Positions 9,681-18,521 are shown, numbered from the stretch's first letter. The stretch: DNA of 64,000 nucleotides from Bacteroidetes bacterium 43-93 (GCA_001897855.1 MKUO01000021.1:124001-188000), one strand, 5' to 3'. The notes: generated by a model from the sequence alone, not told the origin. Translations and numbers: made by a program.

Positions 9681-11150
9681 ATGAAAAAGCTTTTCCCACT
9701 ATGTATCGCGCTGGCAGCAGCAATGCCTGCTTCTGCACAAAAATTCACCAAGAACTGCATCCCCACTTACACAAATAGTTGTTCGGATGGTTTTTATATC
9801 AAAAGCGTTGTTACTACGGGAGGTATCCAAAACATTTCAAGCACATCTGCTTGCGGAAATACCTCCAATAATTATTCTTATTACAGTGGTACAGGTAAAA
9901 CCCTGGAAGTAAATGCAGGATCAACAGTTTCAATTGTTATCAATACATCAATTAGTAGTACTGCAGGTGCTGCCCTGAATCGTATGGCAGTTTGGGTAGA
10001 TTGGAATCGGGATGACAGTTTTGACAACACTAATTTTTTAGGTCCCCTGAATCCTGAAGCAGAATTGGTAGGTCAGGGATTAAGTGCGCCAACTACACCT
10101 TGCACTATAACTTTCGTAGTGCCGCATTTTGCCAAAGATGGTATTTCGAGACTGCGAATTCGCAGCTTGTCATCAGGAACGTACACGAGTACACCTAACG
10201 GCAGCAACGCTCCCGGAGATCCTGTTAATCCATGTATTACAAATAGCCCTGTAGTCAGTGGAGAAACGGAAGATTATGATGTCATCGTTCACAATCCCTG
10301 CCTCAAAATACCCACTGTTACATTCTCCAATACTACTTCAAAAGGTACAGATGTAAACTGGGTAAACAATGGTAACGAACGCCTGCTCGAGTACACCGTA
10401 GACCAAAACCCTAACGACCCGGGTACAGGTAATTACCTGCTCAACCCTAACACTACGTCCATGCATCTGCCCAATAGCGATATCAAGCACATCAAATGCA
10501 ATACCACCTATTATTTCCACATACGCAGTATCTGCGATACCGATAGCCACAGCCAGGCCACTTATACCTATGGCCCGTGGACTACCGTATCTTTTACTAC
10601 GCCGCCTTGCTGCGATATGCCGCCTGTAGATATCAATGACATCACCAGCACCACTGCATTGGCAACCTGGCAACCGGTTACCTCTGTATATGCTTATGAA
10701 TATGCCGTTGGTATTGCGGGCGAACCGGCCCCTACCGGCGGCACACGCGCATCTGCTACCGCGTTAACTATCAATGGCCTCGATTGCGGGCGCGAATACT
10801 ATTTCTTCATCCGCGCATTGTGCAGCCCTACACCTACATCCGATTGGTCGGTCGATTCTTTCCTTACCCAGCCCTGCCTCAGTGTAGATAATACACCTGC
10901 ACTGCCTGCATTCACCATCAATGCATATCCTAATCCTGTGCACAGTACGCTTACGCTATCTGTAATGCATGGCATCAAACGCAGCGATGCCACTATACAG
11001 CTAACGGATATCTCCGGTAAGCTGCTGAAAACAGCCACCATGACCGGTGATAAAATTGACCTTGACCTTAAAGAAATACCCGCCGGGCTTTACCTCCTGC
11101 ATTATACAGATGGTGAACGCTCACAGGTCATCAAGATCAGCAAAGAGTAG
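9681..11150 (+). CDS. Secreted GEVED/FN3 protein with T9SS sorting domain (copy 2)
   Basis: A 489-residue paralogue of the protein at 8059. Signal peptide MKKLFPLCIALAAAMPASA, then AVWVDWNRDDSF, the GEVED signature GETEDYDVIVHNPC near residue 200, two FN3-like domains with conserved landmarks shared with copy 1 (NPNDPG, YYFHIRSICDTDSHSQATY, LCSPTPTSDW), and a C-terminal T9SS domain (INAYPNPVHSTLTL, IPAGLYLLHYTD). The amino-acid identity to copy 1 is highest from the GEVED motif to the end, and lower in the N-terminal part, where ligand contacts may differ. It has its own promoter region and terminator, so it is not an operon with copy 1. Function unknown beyond cell-surface export. Confidence 0.85.
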   Translation: MKKLFPLCIALAAAMPASAQKFTKNCIPTYTNSCSDGFYIKSVVTTGGIQNISSTSACGNTSNNYSYYSGTGKTLEVNAGSTVSIVINTSISSTAGAALNRMAVWVDWNRDDSFDNTNFLGPLNPEAELVGQGLSAPTTPCTITFVVPHFAKDGISRLRIRSLSSGTYTSTPNGSNAPGDPVNPCITNSPVVSGETEDYDVIVHNPCLKIPTVTFSNTTSKGTDVNWVNNGNERLLEYTVDQNPNDPGTGNYLLNPNTTSMHLPNSDIKHIKCNTTYYFHIRSICDTDSHSQATYTYGPWTTVSFTTPPCCDMPPVDINDITSTTALATWQPVTSVYAYEYAVGIAGEPAPTGGTRASATALTINGLDCGREYYFFIRALCSPTPTSDWSVDSFLTQPCLSVDNTPALPAFTINAYPNPVHSTLTLSVMHGIKRSDATIQLTDISGKLLKTATMTGDKIDLDLKEIPAGLYLLHYTDGERSQVIKISKE

Positions 11151-11184
11151 TTTTTATCTCAAACACTGCGTCATATCAAAAAAC

Positions 11185-11214
11185 AAGATGCCTGCTGTAT
11201 AGCAGGCATCTTTA
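11185..11214. terminator. Bidirectional terminator between convergent genes
   Basis: A 12-bp stem AAGATGCCTGCT (11185-11196) with AGCAGGCATCTT (11201-11212), loop GTAT. It lies between the convergent genes ending at 11150 and 11237 and can serve both. Confidence 0.82.
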
Positions 11215-11236
11215 GTATTACTTATTTGGAACGCTC

Positions 11237-12850
11237 TTATTGTTTTACAAACGGCTTGGTAGTTATAACAGACTTGTCGGCACTATACAACTGCAGGTAA
11301 TAAGTTCCCTGGCTCAATCCGGATACATTTATCTGTGCATTTTTAGAATTGCTGATACTGCCTTTAGTTACAACTTGCCCTAAAGTATTACTGATTCGGT
11401 AGTCAGCATTATCGTTAATACCTTCTATGGAAAGTACATCTGTAGCAGGATTTGGAGCAATGCTTATTTCATCTGCATGAATGTTGTTTATGCCGGTAGA
11501 TTTATTTTCATAGCCAGGCCATGCTCCGGTACCGGTAGTAAGGCTTGCATCATGGAACTTGGCTGTAAAAGCTATATTATTAGGGTATATACCGTCTAGT
11601 CCACCAACAACAATACTGCCATCTTCATCCTTATTTGCCCAAACACCATAAGGGCCTGTTGATGGGAATTGAAATGCGTTTGCACCACTATAATCAATGT
11701 CACCGAGACCGGAGTTTAAGGCAGGGTTGATATAAGTTAAATATCGGTTCCCCAAGGTGATATTAGCTATTACAAGATCTACTTTCCCATTTGGATCCAC
11801 CAATAGATCAGTCAAAAACTCTTCATAAGTCGTTGAGATCCCGCTAAGGCCTGAAGGTGTTGTGGCAGGTGTTAGAGGAGCGTATGATTTAGAAGGATTA
11901 GTAGTTACATCCCACTCTTGCCATGTAGTAGAAGACTGACCTAAAGTAGTAGTGTATGCTCCTGCAGTTACTACGTGCCCATTTGTTGGGTTTCTACCTA
12001 TTTTATTAAATCCCCCGCTATTAAATGGATAACTGGTAAGGTTTGTCATGTTATCAAATGTCATGTTTGTTTTTATTCCATATAGAGTGCTTCCACTAGT
12101 ACCAGTAGTAAAATTCACTATGGAACCTGCTACAAATATTTTTCCACTTCCATCATACTGCATTGCATAACCGTTATAGCCGTCTGTAGAACCCCAGGAG
12201 CTGGTGCTCCAACTACCCAGAAATATTCCACCACTGCTATATTTTAAAATTGAAAAATTTCCGTAACATGGACCGCCGCTGCAGCTATTATTTACCAAAG
12301 CATATACATTTCCACTTGCGTCAATAGTAACATCGTTTATATCTGAATACGTATTTAAAAAAAGACCCCAAGTCTTTGATATTGAGCTGGGATTAGCAAT
12401 GTTTAAGCATACAATGAATGGTATTGCTCCCCAGGTACCTGTAATATATGCCTTATGCCCATTTTCGTCTACAGTCATTTTTTTGCTTTCTTCATTACCG
12501 GAAGGACCCGAATTGATAAGCGTATTTGCATCAAATGTATACTTGTAGAGAATATCGCCGCTTGTGCGATCCGTCAATAATAGGTACGTGTCGTTAGTTC
12601 CGGAGTTGTCAAAGTTACCAATGCTGTAATGGTAAACTGAGGAAGAATTTAATGCACCATGTACATCTGAGCAACCTGCATTTGCGAAGTAAAACGTGCC
12701 TGTCGTGGCGTCTGTGTAAGAATAGCCAGTACCTGTTACGGCACAAGGCCTGGAGTAGTGGGTTGTGCATGCGCCAATATCCAAACTAAACTGTGCATGG
12801 GTTCCTAAGGACATGGCAATGCCTGCCATGAATAGCATTAATTTTTTCAT
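11237..12850 (-). CDS. Secreted protein of unknown function with T9SS sorting domain
   Basis: A 537-residue exported protein: signal peptide MKKLMLFMAGIAMSLGTHA, a long body, and a T9SS type A domain over about the last 75 residues (ISIAPNPATDVLSI, LSQGTYYLQLYSAD). The body has repeated blocks resembling bladed beta-propeller lectins or SBBP-type repeats: segments such as DINDVTIDASGNVYALV, YAMQYDGSGKIFVAGS and EDGSIVVGGLDG, each with a D-x-x-G-x-(I/V) turn. I infer a beta-propeller of several blades, without a recognised ligand. Several Cys sit in the first 60 residues and may form disulfides. It converges with the GEVED gene and shares its terminator. Substrate or partner unknown. Confidence 0.75.
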   Translation of the reverse strand: MKKLMLFMAGIAMSLGTHAQFSLDIGACTTHYSRPCAVTGTGYSYTDATTGTFYFANAGCSDVHGALNSSSVYHYSIGNFDNSGTNDTYLLLTDRTSGDILYKYTFDANTLINSGPSGNEESKKMTVDENGHKAYITGTWGAIPFIVCLNIANPSSISKTWGLFLNTYSDINDVTIDASGNVYALVNNSCSGGPCYGNFSILKYSSGGIFLGSWSTSSWGSTDGYNGYAMQYDGSGKIFVAGSIVNFTTGTSGSTLYGIKTNMTFDNMTNLTSYPFNSGGFNKIGRNPTNGHVVTAGAYTTTLGQSSTTWQEWDVTTNPSKSYAPLTPATTPSGLSGISTTYEEFLTDLLVDPNGKVDLVIANITLGNRYLTYINPALNSGLGDIDYSGANAFQFPSTGPYGVWANKDEDGSIVVGGLDGIYPNNIAFTAKFHDASLTTGTGAWPGYENKSTGINNIHADEISIAPNPATDVLSIEGINDNADYRISNTLGQVVTKGSISNSKNAQINVSGLSQGTYYLQLYSADKSVITTKPFVKQ

Positions 12851-13528
12851 TGGGATTTTTAATTTATATAGTTAAAGAATAGTCCAATATACTATCGCGC
12901 TATAGCCAAATCCAAATTTTTTGTATTAAAAAATCAAGTTTTTTTACCGGTATATTATAACTGCCTGTTACTCAACTGATCCGCGCCGCATTGCAGTATC
13001 TATAGTCTCAGGCTAATCCCTTAACTTTGCGTATAGATCTTTGATATACTGTAAACCCAACCTTCCCGGCGGAGCTGTTTTAAACATAAACGCCAAAATC
13101 ACTAGCAAAAACTAGCATTTTCTAACATTTTGCCTAAATGAGGAAAGCCGCAGCACCAGGCTGCGGCAGAATATTTATAAGGTAGGAAAAATAATAAGTA
13201 AAGGCTGTCTAAAAACCTTTCTATAATACCTGTTTAAATAATTGTGCCAGTTATTTCTCTAAGGTTTATTGTTTTGTTAAAGCCCCTAAAAACTAAAAAA
13301 CGGACTACATAGAGCCCGTTCTTCAGTTTCATGGTGTTAGGTAAATGCGTTATTAGTGTAGTGGTATGGTGTGGTGTTAGGGCTAGTTCAGGGTGATGTG
13401 AATTATGGCTGCAAGTTAAGTAGTGTTTTTACCCCCCGCACCGGTGTTTTCAACAGAAATGAAAATAAATAATGCCATGCGCGATAATTATTTTATCTGC
13501 CTTCAAAATGATGGCGATGTTTCGATAT
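12851..13528. other. 678-base non-coding region with hairpins and possible small RNAs
   Basis: No supported protein gene. It holds an exact plus-strand -7 element TAACTTTG (13022-13029) followed about 120 bases later by an 8-bp GC stem (GCCGCAGC 13147-13154 with GCTGCGGC 13160-13167). It also holds a G-poor minus-strand stretch (about 13330-13420) leading into a long stem-loop (13289-13328). These are described separately. The region also separates two unrelated minus-strand genes. Confidence 0.5.
13289..13328 (-). terminator. Long minus-strand stem-loop with U-rich 3' arm
   Basis: Read on the minus strand, AAACTGAAGAACGG (13328-13315) pairs with CCGTTTTTTAGTTT (13302-13289) over 14 positions: twelve Watson-Crick pairs and two G-U pairs, with a 12-base loop. 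On the plus strand the two G-U pairs become A-C mismatches, so the structure favours a minus-strand transcript. It could terminate the oxidoreductase mRNA about 200 bases beyond its stop, or end a separate small RNA. Confidence 0.5.
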
Positions 13529-14731
13529 TTACCTGTTAAAGCCGAAAATTTTCGCGTCAGCGTTCTTTTTACCCCTTACCAGGTCAGCAATAATTTGGGA
13601 AGCTATTACACTAAATGTAATACCATTGCCTCCAAAACCTAGCGCAAAGTACGTATGCGGCATACCCGGTAGCCTGCCTATATAGGGCAGTCCGTCTTTT
13701 GTTACCGCAAACGCGCCTGCCCAGCTAAAGTCCGGTCGCACAGGGATATCAGGAAGTTTTTTGTTGAAGGCCTCCTGCAGCAACTTTGCTTTTTGTTTGA
13801 TGCGGCTATCGCGTAGCCCGGGGGTGTAAAATGGATCATCTTTACCACCTATCAGTATCCGGTTTTTATCCGTTATCCTGAAGTAGAGGTATGGATTAGC
13901 TGTTTCCCATATCAGGCTGTTTCGGTGCCAGAAATTCAGTTGCGCTATCGGCTCAGATACCAGTGCGTAGGTGGAGTGTACTTCGGCTATTTTGTGTGGT
14001 ATATTTCGCAAACTTTCGTAGCCACATGCTATAACAACAATACGTGTTTCTATTTTAATATTGTTGTTAGTTATTAATGTGGCTCCCCGTTTGTGATACC
14101 TGATGTCCGTGATCTCTGTGTTGTTGTAGATGCCATGCCCGCGCCTGTTACAGCCTGCTAGCAGGTGATGCGTCAGCAGGTAAGCGTCAGCTTCAGCGCC
14201 ATCGCTGGATAGTATAGCACCGGGTGCGGTAAAGCCATAAAGCCGATCTATGTCTTCAGGTTCCAGCCACCTTACTTTAAAGCCATACTGTTTGCGCGTC
14301 CTGTATTCTTTATATAGCTTGGGTACATGGCTTTTGTAGCTGGCATACTGCAGGCTCGGCCTGATGTGAAAGTCTACTGCCGGTTGCACATGCCTGCAAA
14401 TGTCCTGTAGCTTATAGATAGCCTCTCTGCAAAGCTCGTAACTTCTCAATGCATGATGTTCGCCGACCATAGCAGATAGCCGGTGTAGCGGTGTGTCTAT
14501 CTCATATTGCAGGAAGGCTGTGCTGGCTGCAGTGCTGCCTATACCCGCATGTCGGCGGTCCACTACTGTTACTCCTAAGCCCATCCGGGAAAGTGCATCT
14601 GCGGTAAGGGCCCCACTGATGCCTGCTCCTATCACTACTACATCTGTCTTCAGGTCTTGTTGCAGCGAAGGGTAGGTAGTTACCATGCCGCTTTTCATCA
14701 GCCAGTAAGGGTCGTGCGAATGCAGGTTCAT
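13529..14731 (-). CDS. FAD-dependent oxidoreductase, DAO (glycine/D-amino-acid oxidase-like) family
   Basis: A 400-residue flavoprotein. Near the N-terminus is the Rossmann dinucleotide-binding motif VVVIGAGISGALTADAL followed by VTVVDRR, whose final acidic residue binds the ribose of FAD. The C-terminus has LPYIGRLPG and FALGFGGNGITFSV, the second FAD contact of the DAO family. It should oxidise an amine or amino-acid C-N bond, substrate unknown. A longer frame reaches 14782, but that would place the lolA terminator hairpin (14772-14792) inside the coding start. I therefore use the ATG at 14731 (MNLHSHDPYWLMKSG). No partner enzyme lies next to it. Confidence 0.82.
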   Translation of the reverse strand: MNLHSHDPYWLMKSGMVTTYPSLQQDLKTDVVVIGAGISGALTADALSRMGLGVTVVDRRHAGIGSTAASTAFLQYEIDTPLHRLSAMVGEHHALRSYELCREAIYKLQDICRHVQPAVDFHIRPSLQYASYKSHVPKLYKEYRTRKQYGFKVRWLEPEDIDRLYGFTAPGAILSSDGAEADAYLLTHHLLAGCNRRGHGIYNNTEITDIRYHKRGATLITNNNIKIETRIVVIACGYESLRNIPHKIAEVHSTYALVSEPIAQLNFWHRNSLIWETANPYLYFRITDKNRILIGGKDDPFYTPGLRDSRIKQKAKLLQEAFNKKLPDIPVRPDFSWAGAFAVTKDGLPYIGRLPGMPHTYFALGFGGNGITFSVIASQIIADLVRGKKNADAKIFGFNR

Positions 14732-14767
14732 AATCAGCAGGTAGGCAAAACTGTGCCAGCCGTGCAT

Positions 14768-14792
14768 AAAAAAAGCGGGCATAGCCCGCTTT
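14768..14792 (-). terminator. Terminator of lolA
   Basis: Stem AAAGCGGGC (14772-14780) with GCCCGCTTT (14784-14792), loop of three bases; on the minus strand it is followed by a run of T, 25 bases after the lolA stop. Confidence 0.85.
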
Positions 14793-14816
14793 GAAATCTG
14801 TTATTTGTAATGATGA

Positions 14817-15464
14817 TTATCGCAGATCTACCACTTCTACACCCGGGTGTTTTTTCGGGTCAAAGGTGAACATATCGTCCGTAACGGGTGCATTGGGTGT
14901 AAAGCCACTAACATCATACTGGTAGTTATTGCCGTTCTTCTCCCACACATTGCCACCAACAATGGTTTTGGTATTATCAACAGCCAGTTCTACCTTGGTG
15001 AATTGTTTGCTCTTGTTGGTAGGCGTCATTTGTATAATGTCGCAGCTTTTACCCGATACCTTCCTGGTGCCTGCGTATTTATAGCTATACTCCTTATCGT
15101 AGAAGTTGGTGAATAGCTTGGCCGGAGAGATGGTTTGTTCGTTGGGGTTGTAATTGCTAACCTGCACTTCTTTGGTTTCTTTGTTGTAGGTCCACACGGT
15201 TTTGTTATCGCAGATGATCTCTTGCCCTGCAATATCCACCTTGTATTTAGAACCCTTCATATAGAACGTACCTTTCTTGGTGTCCTTTACCTTACCGCCG
15301 TTACCGTTCAGGTGCAGGGCAAAATTGGCCTTTAGTGATTTGAGTGAGTTTATTTTTTTACTTACCGCTTCCAGTATCGATTTTGCTTTAGCATCATTCT
15401 GTGCCATCGCGGGTTGTGCCAGTGCCATTACTGCTACAATGCTTAAACCCAGGATTCTTTTCAT
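14817..15464 (-). CDS. lolA: LolA-like periplasmic lipoprotein carrier
   Basis: A 215-residue exported protein with signal peptide MKRILGLSIVAVMALAQPAMA followed by Gln. The mature part has the LolA/LolB fold pattern: a first helix (KAKSILEAVSKKINSLKSLK), strands such as GTFYMKGSKYKVD and QEIICDNKTVWTYN, and the late KVELAVDN and FTFDPKKHPGVEVVDLR segments. It should shuttle lipoproteins across the periplasm from the LolCDE complex to the outer membrane. It lies 80 bases downstream of ftsK on the same strand, a neighbourhood common in Bacteroidota, and ends in its own terminator. The family is clear; whether it is the main LolA of the cell cannot be told from this window. Confidence 0.88.
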   Translation of the reverse strand: MKRILGLSIVAVMALAQPAMAQNDAKAKSILEAVSKKINSLKSLKANFALHLNGNGGKVKDTKKGTFYMKGSKYKVDIAGQEIICDNKTVWTYNKETKEVQVSNYNPNEQTISPAKLFTNFYDKEYSYKYAGTRKVSGKSCDIIQMTPTNKSKQFTKVELAVDNTKTIVGGNVWEKNGNNYQYDVSGFTPNAPVTDDMFTFDPKKHPGVEVVDLR

Positions 15465-15544
15465 CTTCTTTTTTCTGTTTTAGTTACTAATGGATAATAA
15501 TACTACTTGGACAAATACCTTGCCTGAATGTTTAAAATGAAATG

Positions 15545-18121
15545 TTAATCATTATTCCTGTTAAAAAATTGTTCCAGCTCAGCGATGGTTTTATAAATGA
15601 CATCCCTCGGTTTGCTGCCCCTTGCAGGCCCTACGATACCGGCACTTTCCAGTTGGTCCATAATACGCCCGGCGCGATTATAGCCAAGGTTATACCGGCG
15701 TTGGAGCAAAGACGTAGAACCTGATTGTGTTTCTACGACCGTACGGGCGCATTCGTCAAACAGGTCGTCGCGGTTGGTGAGGTCAACCATCTTGTCGTTC
15801 TCACCTTCTTCACCTTCGTATTCCGGTAGCTCAAATGCTGATGGATAACCTCTCTGGCTACCTATAAAGTCAACGATCTTCTCTACTTCTGGGGTATCAA
15901 CAAAGGCGCATTGTACGCGAAGGAGCTCGCTGCCATAGGATACAAGCATATCACCACGGCCTATCAGTTGTTCTGCGCCACCGGCATCCAGTATGGTGCG
16001 GCTGTCCACTTTGGCAGACACCTTAAAGGCAATACGGCCCGGGAAGTTTGCTTTGATGGTTCCGGTGATCACATTCACAGAAGGACGTTGTGTAGCGATA
16101 ATAAGGTGTATGCCTACAGCGCGGGCCAGCTGCGCCAGGCGCGCAATAGGCATCTCCACTTCCTTGCCCGCGGTCATAATGAGGTCTGCAAACTCATCAA
16201 TGACAAGAACGATGAATGGAAGGTATTTATGTCCGCGTTGCGGGTTCAGCCTGCGGTTGATGAACTTCTCGTTATATTCTTTGATGTTTCGCGCCCCAGC
16301 TTCCTTCAGCAGTTCATAGCGGTTATCCATCTCTATGCACAATGCATTGAGTGTATAGATCACTTTCTTGGTATCAGTTATGATAGCTTCTTCTTCATTC
16401 GGCAACTTGGCTAAGAAGTGTTTTTCAATAGTGCGATAAATACTAAGTTCTACTTTCTTAGGATCCACCATTACAAACTTAAGTTGTGCCGGATGTTTCT
16501 TATAAAGTAATGATACCAGTATAGCGTTGATACCTACAGATTTACCTTGCCCTGTAGCACCTGCCATCAGCAAGTGCGGCATAGTAGCAAGGTCAACAAT
16601 GTAGTTCTCATTATCTATCTTCTTGCCCAGTGCAATAGGCAGGCTCATAGTTGATTTGGCAAACTTCTCACTTGCGAGTAAAGAACGCATGGATACGATC
16701 TGCTTGTTGGTATTAGGTACTTCAATACCAATGGTGCCGCGGCCCGGTATGGGCGCAATGATACGTATGCCAAGAGCAGCAAGGTTCAATGCTATATCAT
16801 CTTCCAGGTTACGTATTTTAGATATGCGCACACCCTCTGCCGGTACGATCTCGTATAGTGTTACTGTAGGACCCACCGTTGCGCTGATGCGTTGTATCTC
16901 TATACCAAAGCTTCGCAGCGTTTGGATGATCTGGTTCTTGTTTTTCTCCAGTTCTTCTTTGTCGAGTGTTATAGATTCACTGCGGTCCTGCAAAAGATCA
17001 AGTGTAGGGAATTTATAATCACGCAGATCCAGCTCCGGCGCATAAGGCTCATTGTCTTCAAGGCTGATGTGGCCGTTGTTGGCAAGAAGTACGGGCTCTT
17101 CTTCCTGTTGTATGATCTCTATGGCCAGTTCAGGTTCCTTTGGTTGTGTTGCTTTTTTCTCTGCGGGTGGAACTGTAAGTGTTATTTCCGGTAATTCCTC
17201 AGCTTCTTCTTCCTCATCTGTCAACTCATCTTCAATCTCTTCCCCGGCAGGGTCCTCATCTAATTGAGTAACTTTTAATGAATTGACATGGGGCGCTGTT
17301 TTTTCGACTAGTGAGATATCCCAGTCATGTATTTCCCCGGTTTCCTCATCCAGCAGAATTGGCTTTATAAAGGGTTTCGTTGCGGGTACTTCTTCTTTGG
17401 CAATGTTGGGCTCCTCCTGTTGTGTTTGAGGCTCTTCCTCTGTTTTTACGGGAGTAGGTATCAGGCTGGCTACAGCCCGCGCTGTGCTTCTTGCTTTATG
17501 AAGTAACGGCCGTATATCTAACGCGAATACTGCAAATGCTACTATGCATACCGTAGCGACAAGCACCATCCCTGTACCGCCGGTGCCAAGCATCCTGTTC
17601 ATGTATTCAATAGCTGCATTACCCCATGCACCGCCATAGGGAAAATCTCCCGTTTGGGTATTGGATGGAAGCAGGTTATGATACTGCAGATACGCGAGTA
17701 TAGGCGCAATGACCAATAACACCAGCGATACCCAGCGCAGATATCGCATAGCAGGAACTACACGTTTGCCATAAACCATGGTTAGCCCCAGCATACCTAT
17801 CCAGATGCCGATTGCCAGCGATGCAATACCTGCGCCATTGAATACCAGAGCATGAGATAAGGCAGCACCCAGCCTGCCGCCCCAGTTGGCCGCAGCTTCC
17901 TTGCCGCTGAGCAATGTGTGGAATGACGATTTGTCATAATCAAGGTTCCAGTTAAAAAAATAGCTAACAATGGATACTGTTATGAACACTCCGGCAAGAA
18001 TAAAGAAGATGCCAAAACCCAGGCGCCATTGCTTTTTATGGTCTAACGATGGCTGCGTAATGAGATTCTCCTTTTCCTCGACTGCTGATGTAGTTTTTTT
18101 GTTATTCTTGGTCTTGGCCAT
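15545..18121 (-). CDS. ftsK: DNA translocase FtsK/SpoIIIE
   Basis: An 858-residue inner-membrane DNA pump that moves chromosome ends and presents dif sites for XerCD recombination during division. About four membrane helices lie within residues 30-220, followed by an acidic Glu/Pro-rich linker (about 225-370). The motor has the Walker A motif GATGQGKSVGINAI, a Walker B with FIVLVIDEFADLI, and LIIATQRPSVNVITG. The end is a winged-helix gamma domain (LLQRRYNLGYNRAGRIMDQL) that reads KOPS-like sequences. I use the ATG at 18121 (MAKTKNNKK); the longer frame starting at 18151 would run over a promoter-like element. It precedes lolA on the same strand. Confidence 0.95.
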   Translation of the reverse strand: MAKTKNNKKTTSAVEEKENLITQPSLDHKKQWRLGFGIFFILAGVFITVSIVSYFFNWNLDYDKSSFHTLLSGKEAAANWGGRLGAALSHALVFNGAGIASLAIGIWIGMLGLTMVYGKRVVPAMRYLRWVSLVLLVIAPILAYLQYHNLLPSNTQTGDFPYGGAWGNAAIEYMNRMLGTGGTGMVLVATVCIVAFAVFALDIRPLLHKARSTARAVASLIPTPVKTEEEPQTQQEEPNIAKEEVPATKPFIKPILLDEETGEIHDWDISLVEKTAPHVNSLKVTQLDEDPAGEEIEDELTDEEEEAEELPEITLTVPPAEKKATQPKEPELAIEIIQQEEEPVLLANNGHISLEDNEPYAPELDLRDYKFPTLDLLQDRSESITLDKEELEKNKNQIIQTLRSFGIEIQRISATVGPTVTLYEIVPAEGVRISKIRNLEDDIALNLAALGIRIIAPIPGRGTIGIEVPNTNKQIVSMRSLLASEKFAKSTMSLPIALGKKIDNENYIVDLATMPHLLMAGATGQGKSVGINAILVSLLYKKHPAQLKFVMVDPKKVELSIYRTIEKHFLAKLPNEEEAIITDTKKVIYTLNALCIEMDNRYELLKEAGARNIKEYNEKFINRRLNPQRGHKYLPFIVLVIDEFADLIMTAGKEVEMPIARLAQLARAVGIHLIIATQRPSVNVITGTIKANFPGRIAFKVSAKVDSRTILDAGGAEQLIGRGDMLVSYGSELLRVQCAFVDTPEVEKIVDFIGSQRGYPSAFELPEYEGEEGENDKMVDLTNRDDLFDECARTVVETQSGSTSLLQRRYNLGYNRAGRIMDQLESAGIVGPARGSKPRDVIYKTIAELEQFFNRNND

Positions 18122-18140
18122 ATTGGGGCTGAAACAGGCG

Positions 18141-18148
18141 CAAAAGTA
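18141..18148 (-). promoter_or_regulatory. Candidate -7 promoter element of ftsK
   Basis: On the minus strand this reads TACTTTTG, matching TAnnTTTG. Transcription would begin near 18134, about 13 bases before the ATG at 18121, and this supports the shorter start. Confidence 0.5.
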
Positions 18149-18521
18149 CAATTTTAATGTAGTGAGGGAAAATATAAAAGCAGTTTATATTCAGCTGATT
18201 TAAATGTATTTGCCAAAAGCGATGATGGCGACAGGTAAGCCAACCTTATAAGAATAGACCCCGTCTTTATTTAGTATTACTGTACCGGGCGCTAAAATTT
18301 ACGCCGAAGAGGTTCTGTAACGCGGAAGGCTATCAAAAATTATGCAAGCAAGCATTGCAACTTTGAAATATTTCCGTATTTTCAACCGTTGAGGAAGAAC
18401 ATTTCTACAACGCCCGGTATAAAAAATGACGATATCGGGGGGGAGGATTTGTAAGGGAACAGGGGTAGTAATTGATTAAGTTTAAAACATTGAAATAATA
18501 CAATAACAAGGTTAATATATC
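18149..18521. other. Intergenic region upstream of porP with possible structured RNA
   Basis: No protein gene. It includes the nested inverted-repeat element at 18283-18419, a run of seven G at 18437-18443, and an AT-rich stretch leading to the porP start. No exact TAnnTTTG was found for porP. Confidence 0.45.
18283..18419 (+). ncRNA. Candidate structured RNA with nested rod-like pairing
   Basis: The ends form a perfect 9-bp stem (TACCGGGCG 18283-18291 with CGCCCGGTA 18411-18419). Inside, in nested order, GTTCT (18312-18316) can pair with AGAAC (18396-18400), AACG (18319-18322) with CGTT (18387-18390), CGGAA (18323-18327) with TTCCG (18372-18376), and TGCAA (18343-18347) with TTGCA (18355-18359). 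About 137 bases in a closed rod with internal bubbles recalls 6S RNA, but no sequence match was established and the promoter is unclear. It could instead be part of a long porP leader. Confidence 0.35.

Noticed and set aside
13300-13440. Classical amino-acid attenuator (His/Thr-rich leader peptide)
   Set aside because: The minus-strand frame has several His and Thr codons, but no biosynthetic operon follows and the His/Thr codons lie before the only ATG. A small RNA or 3' UTR is simpler.
14732-14782. Upstream start for the FAD oxidoreductase
   Set aside because: These codons overlap the lolA terminator hairpin and encode a segment preceding the conserved N-terminus, so the ATG at 14731 is preferred.
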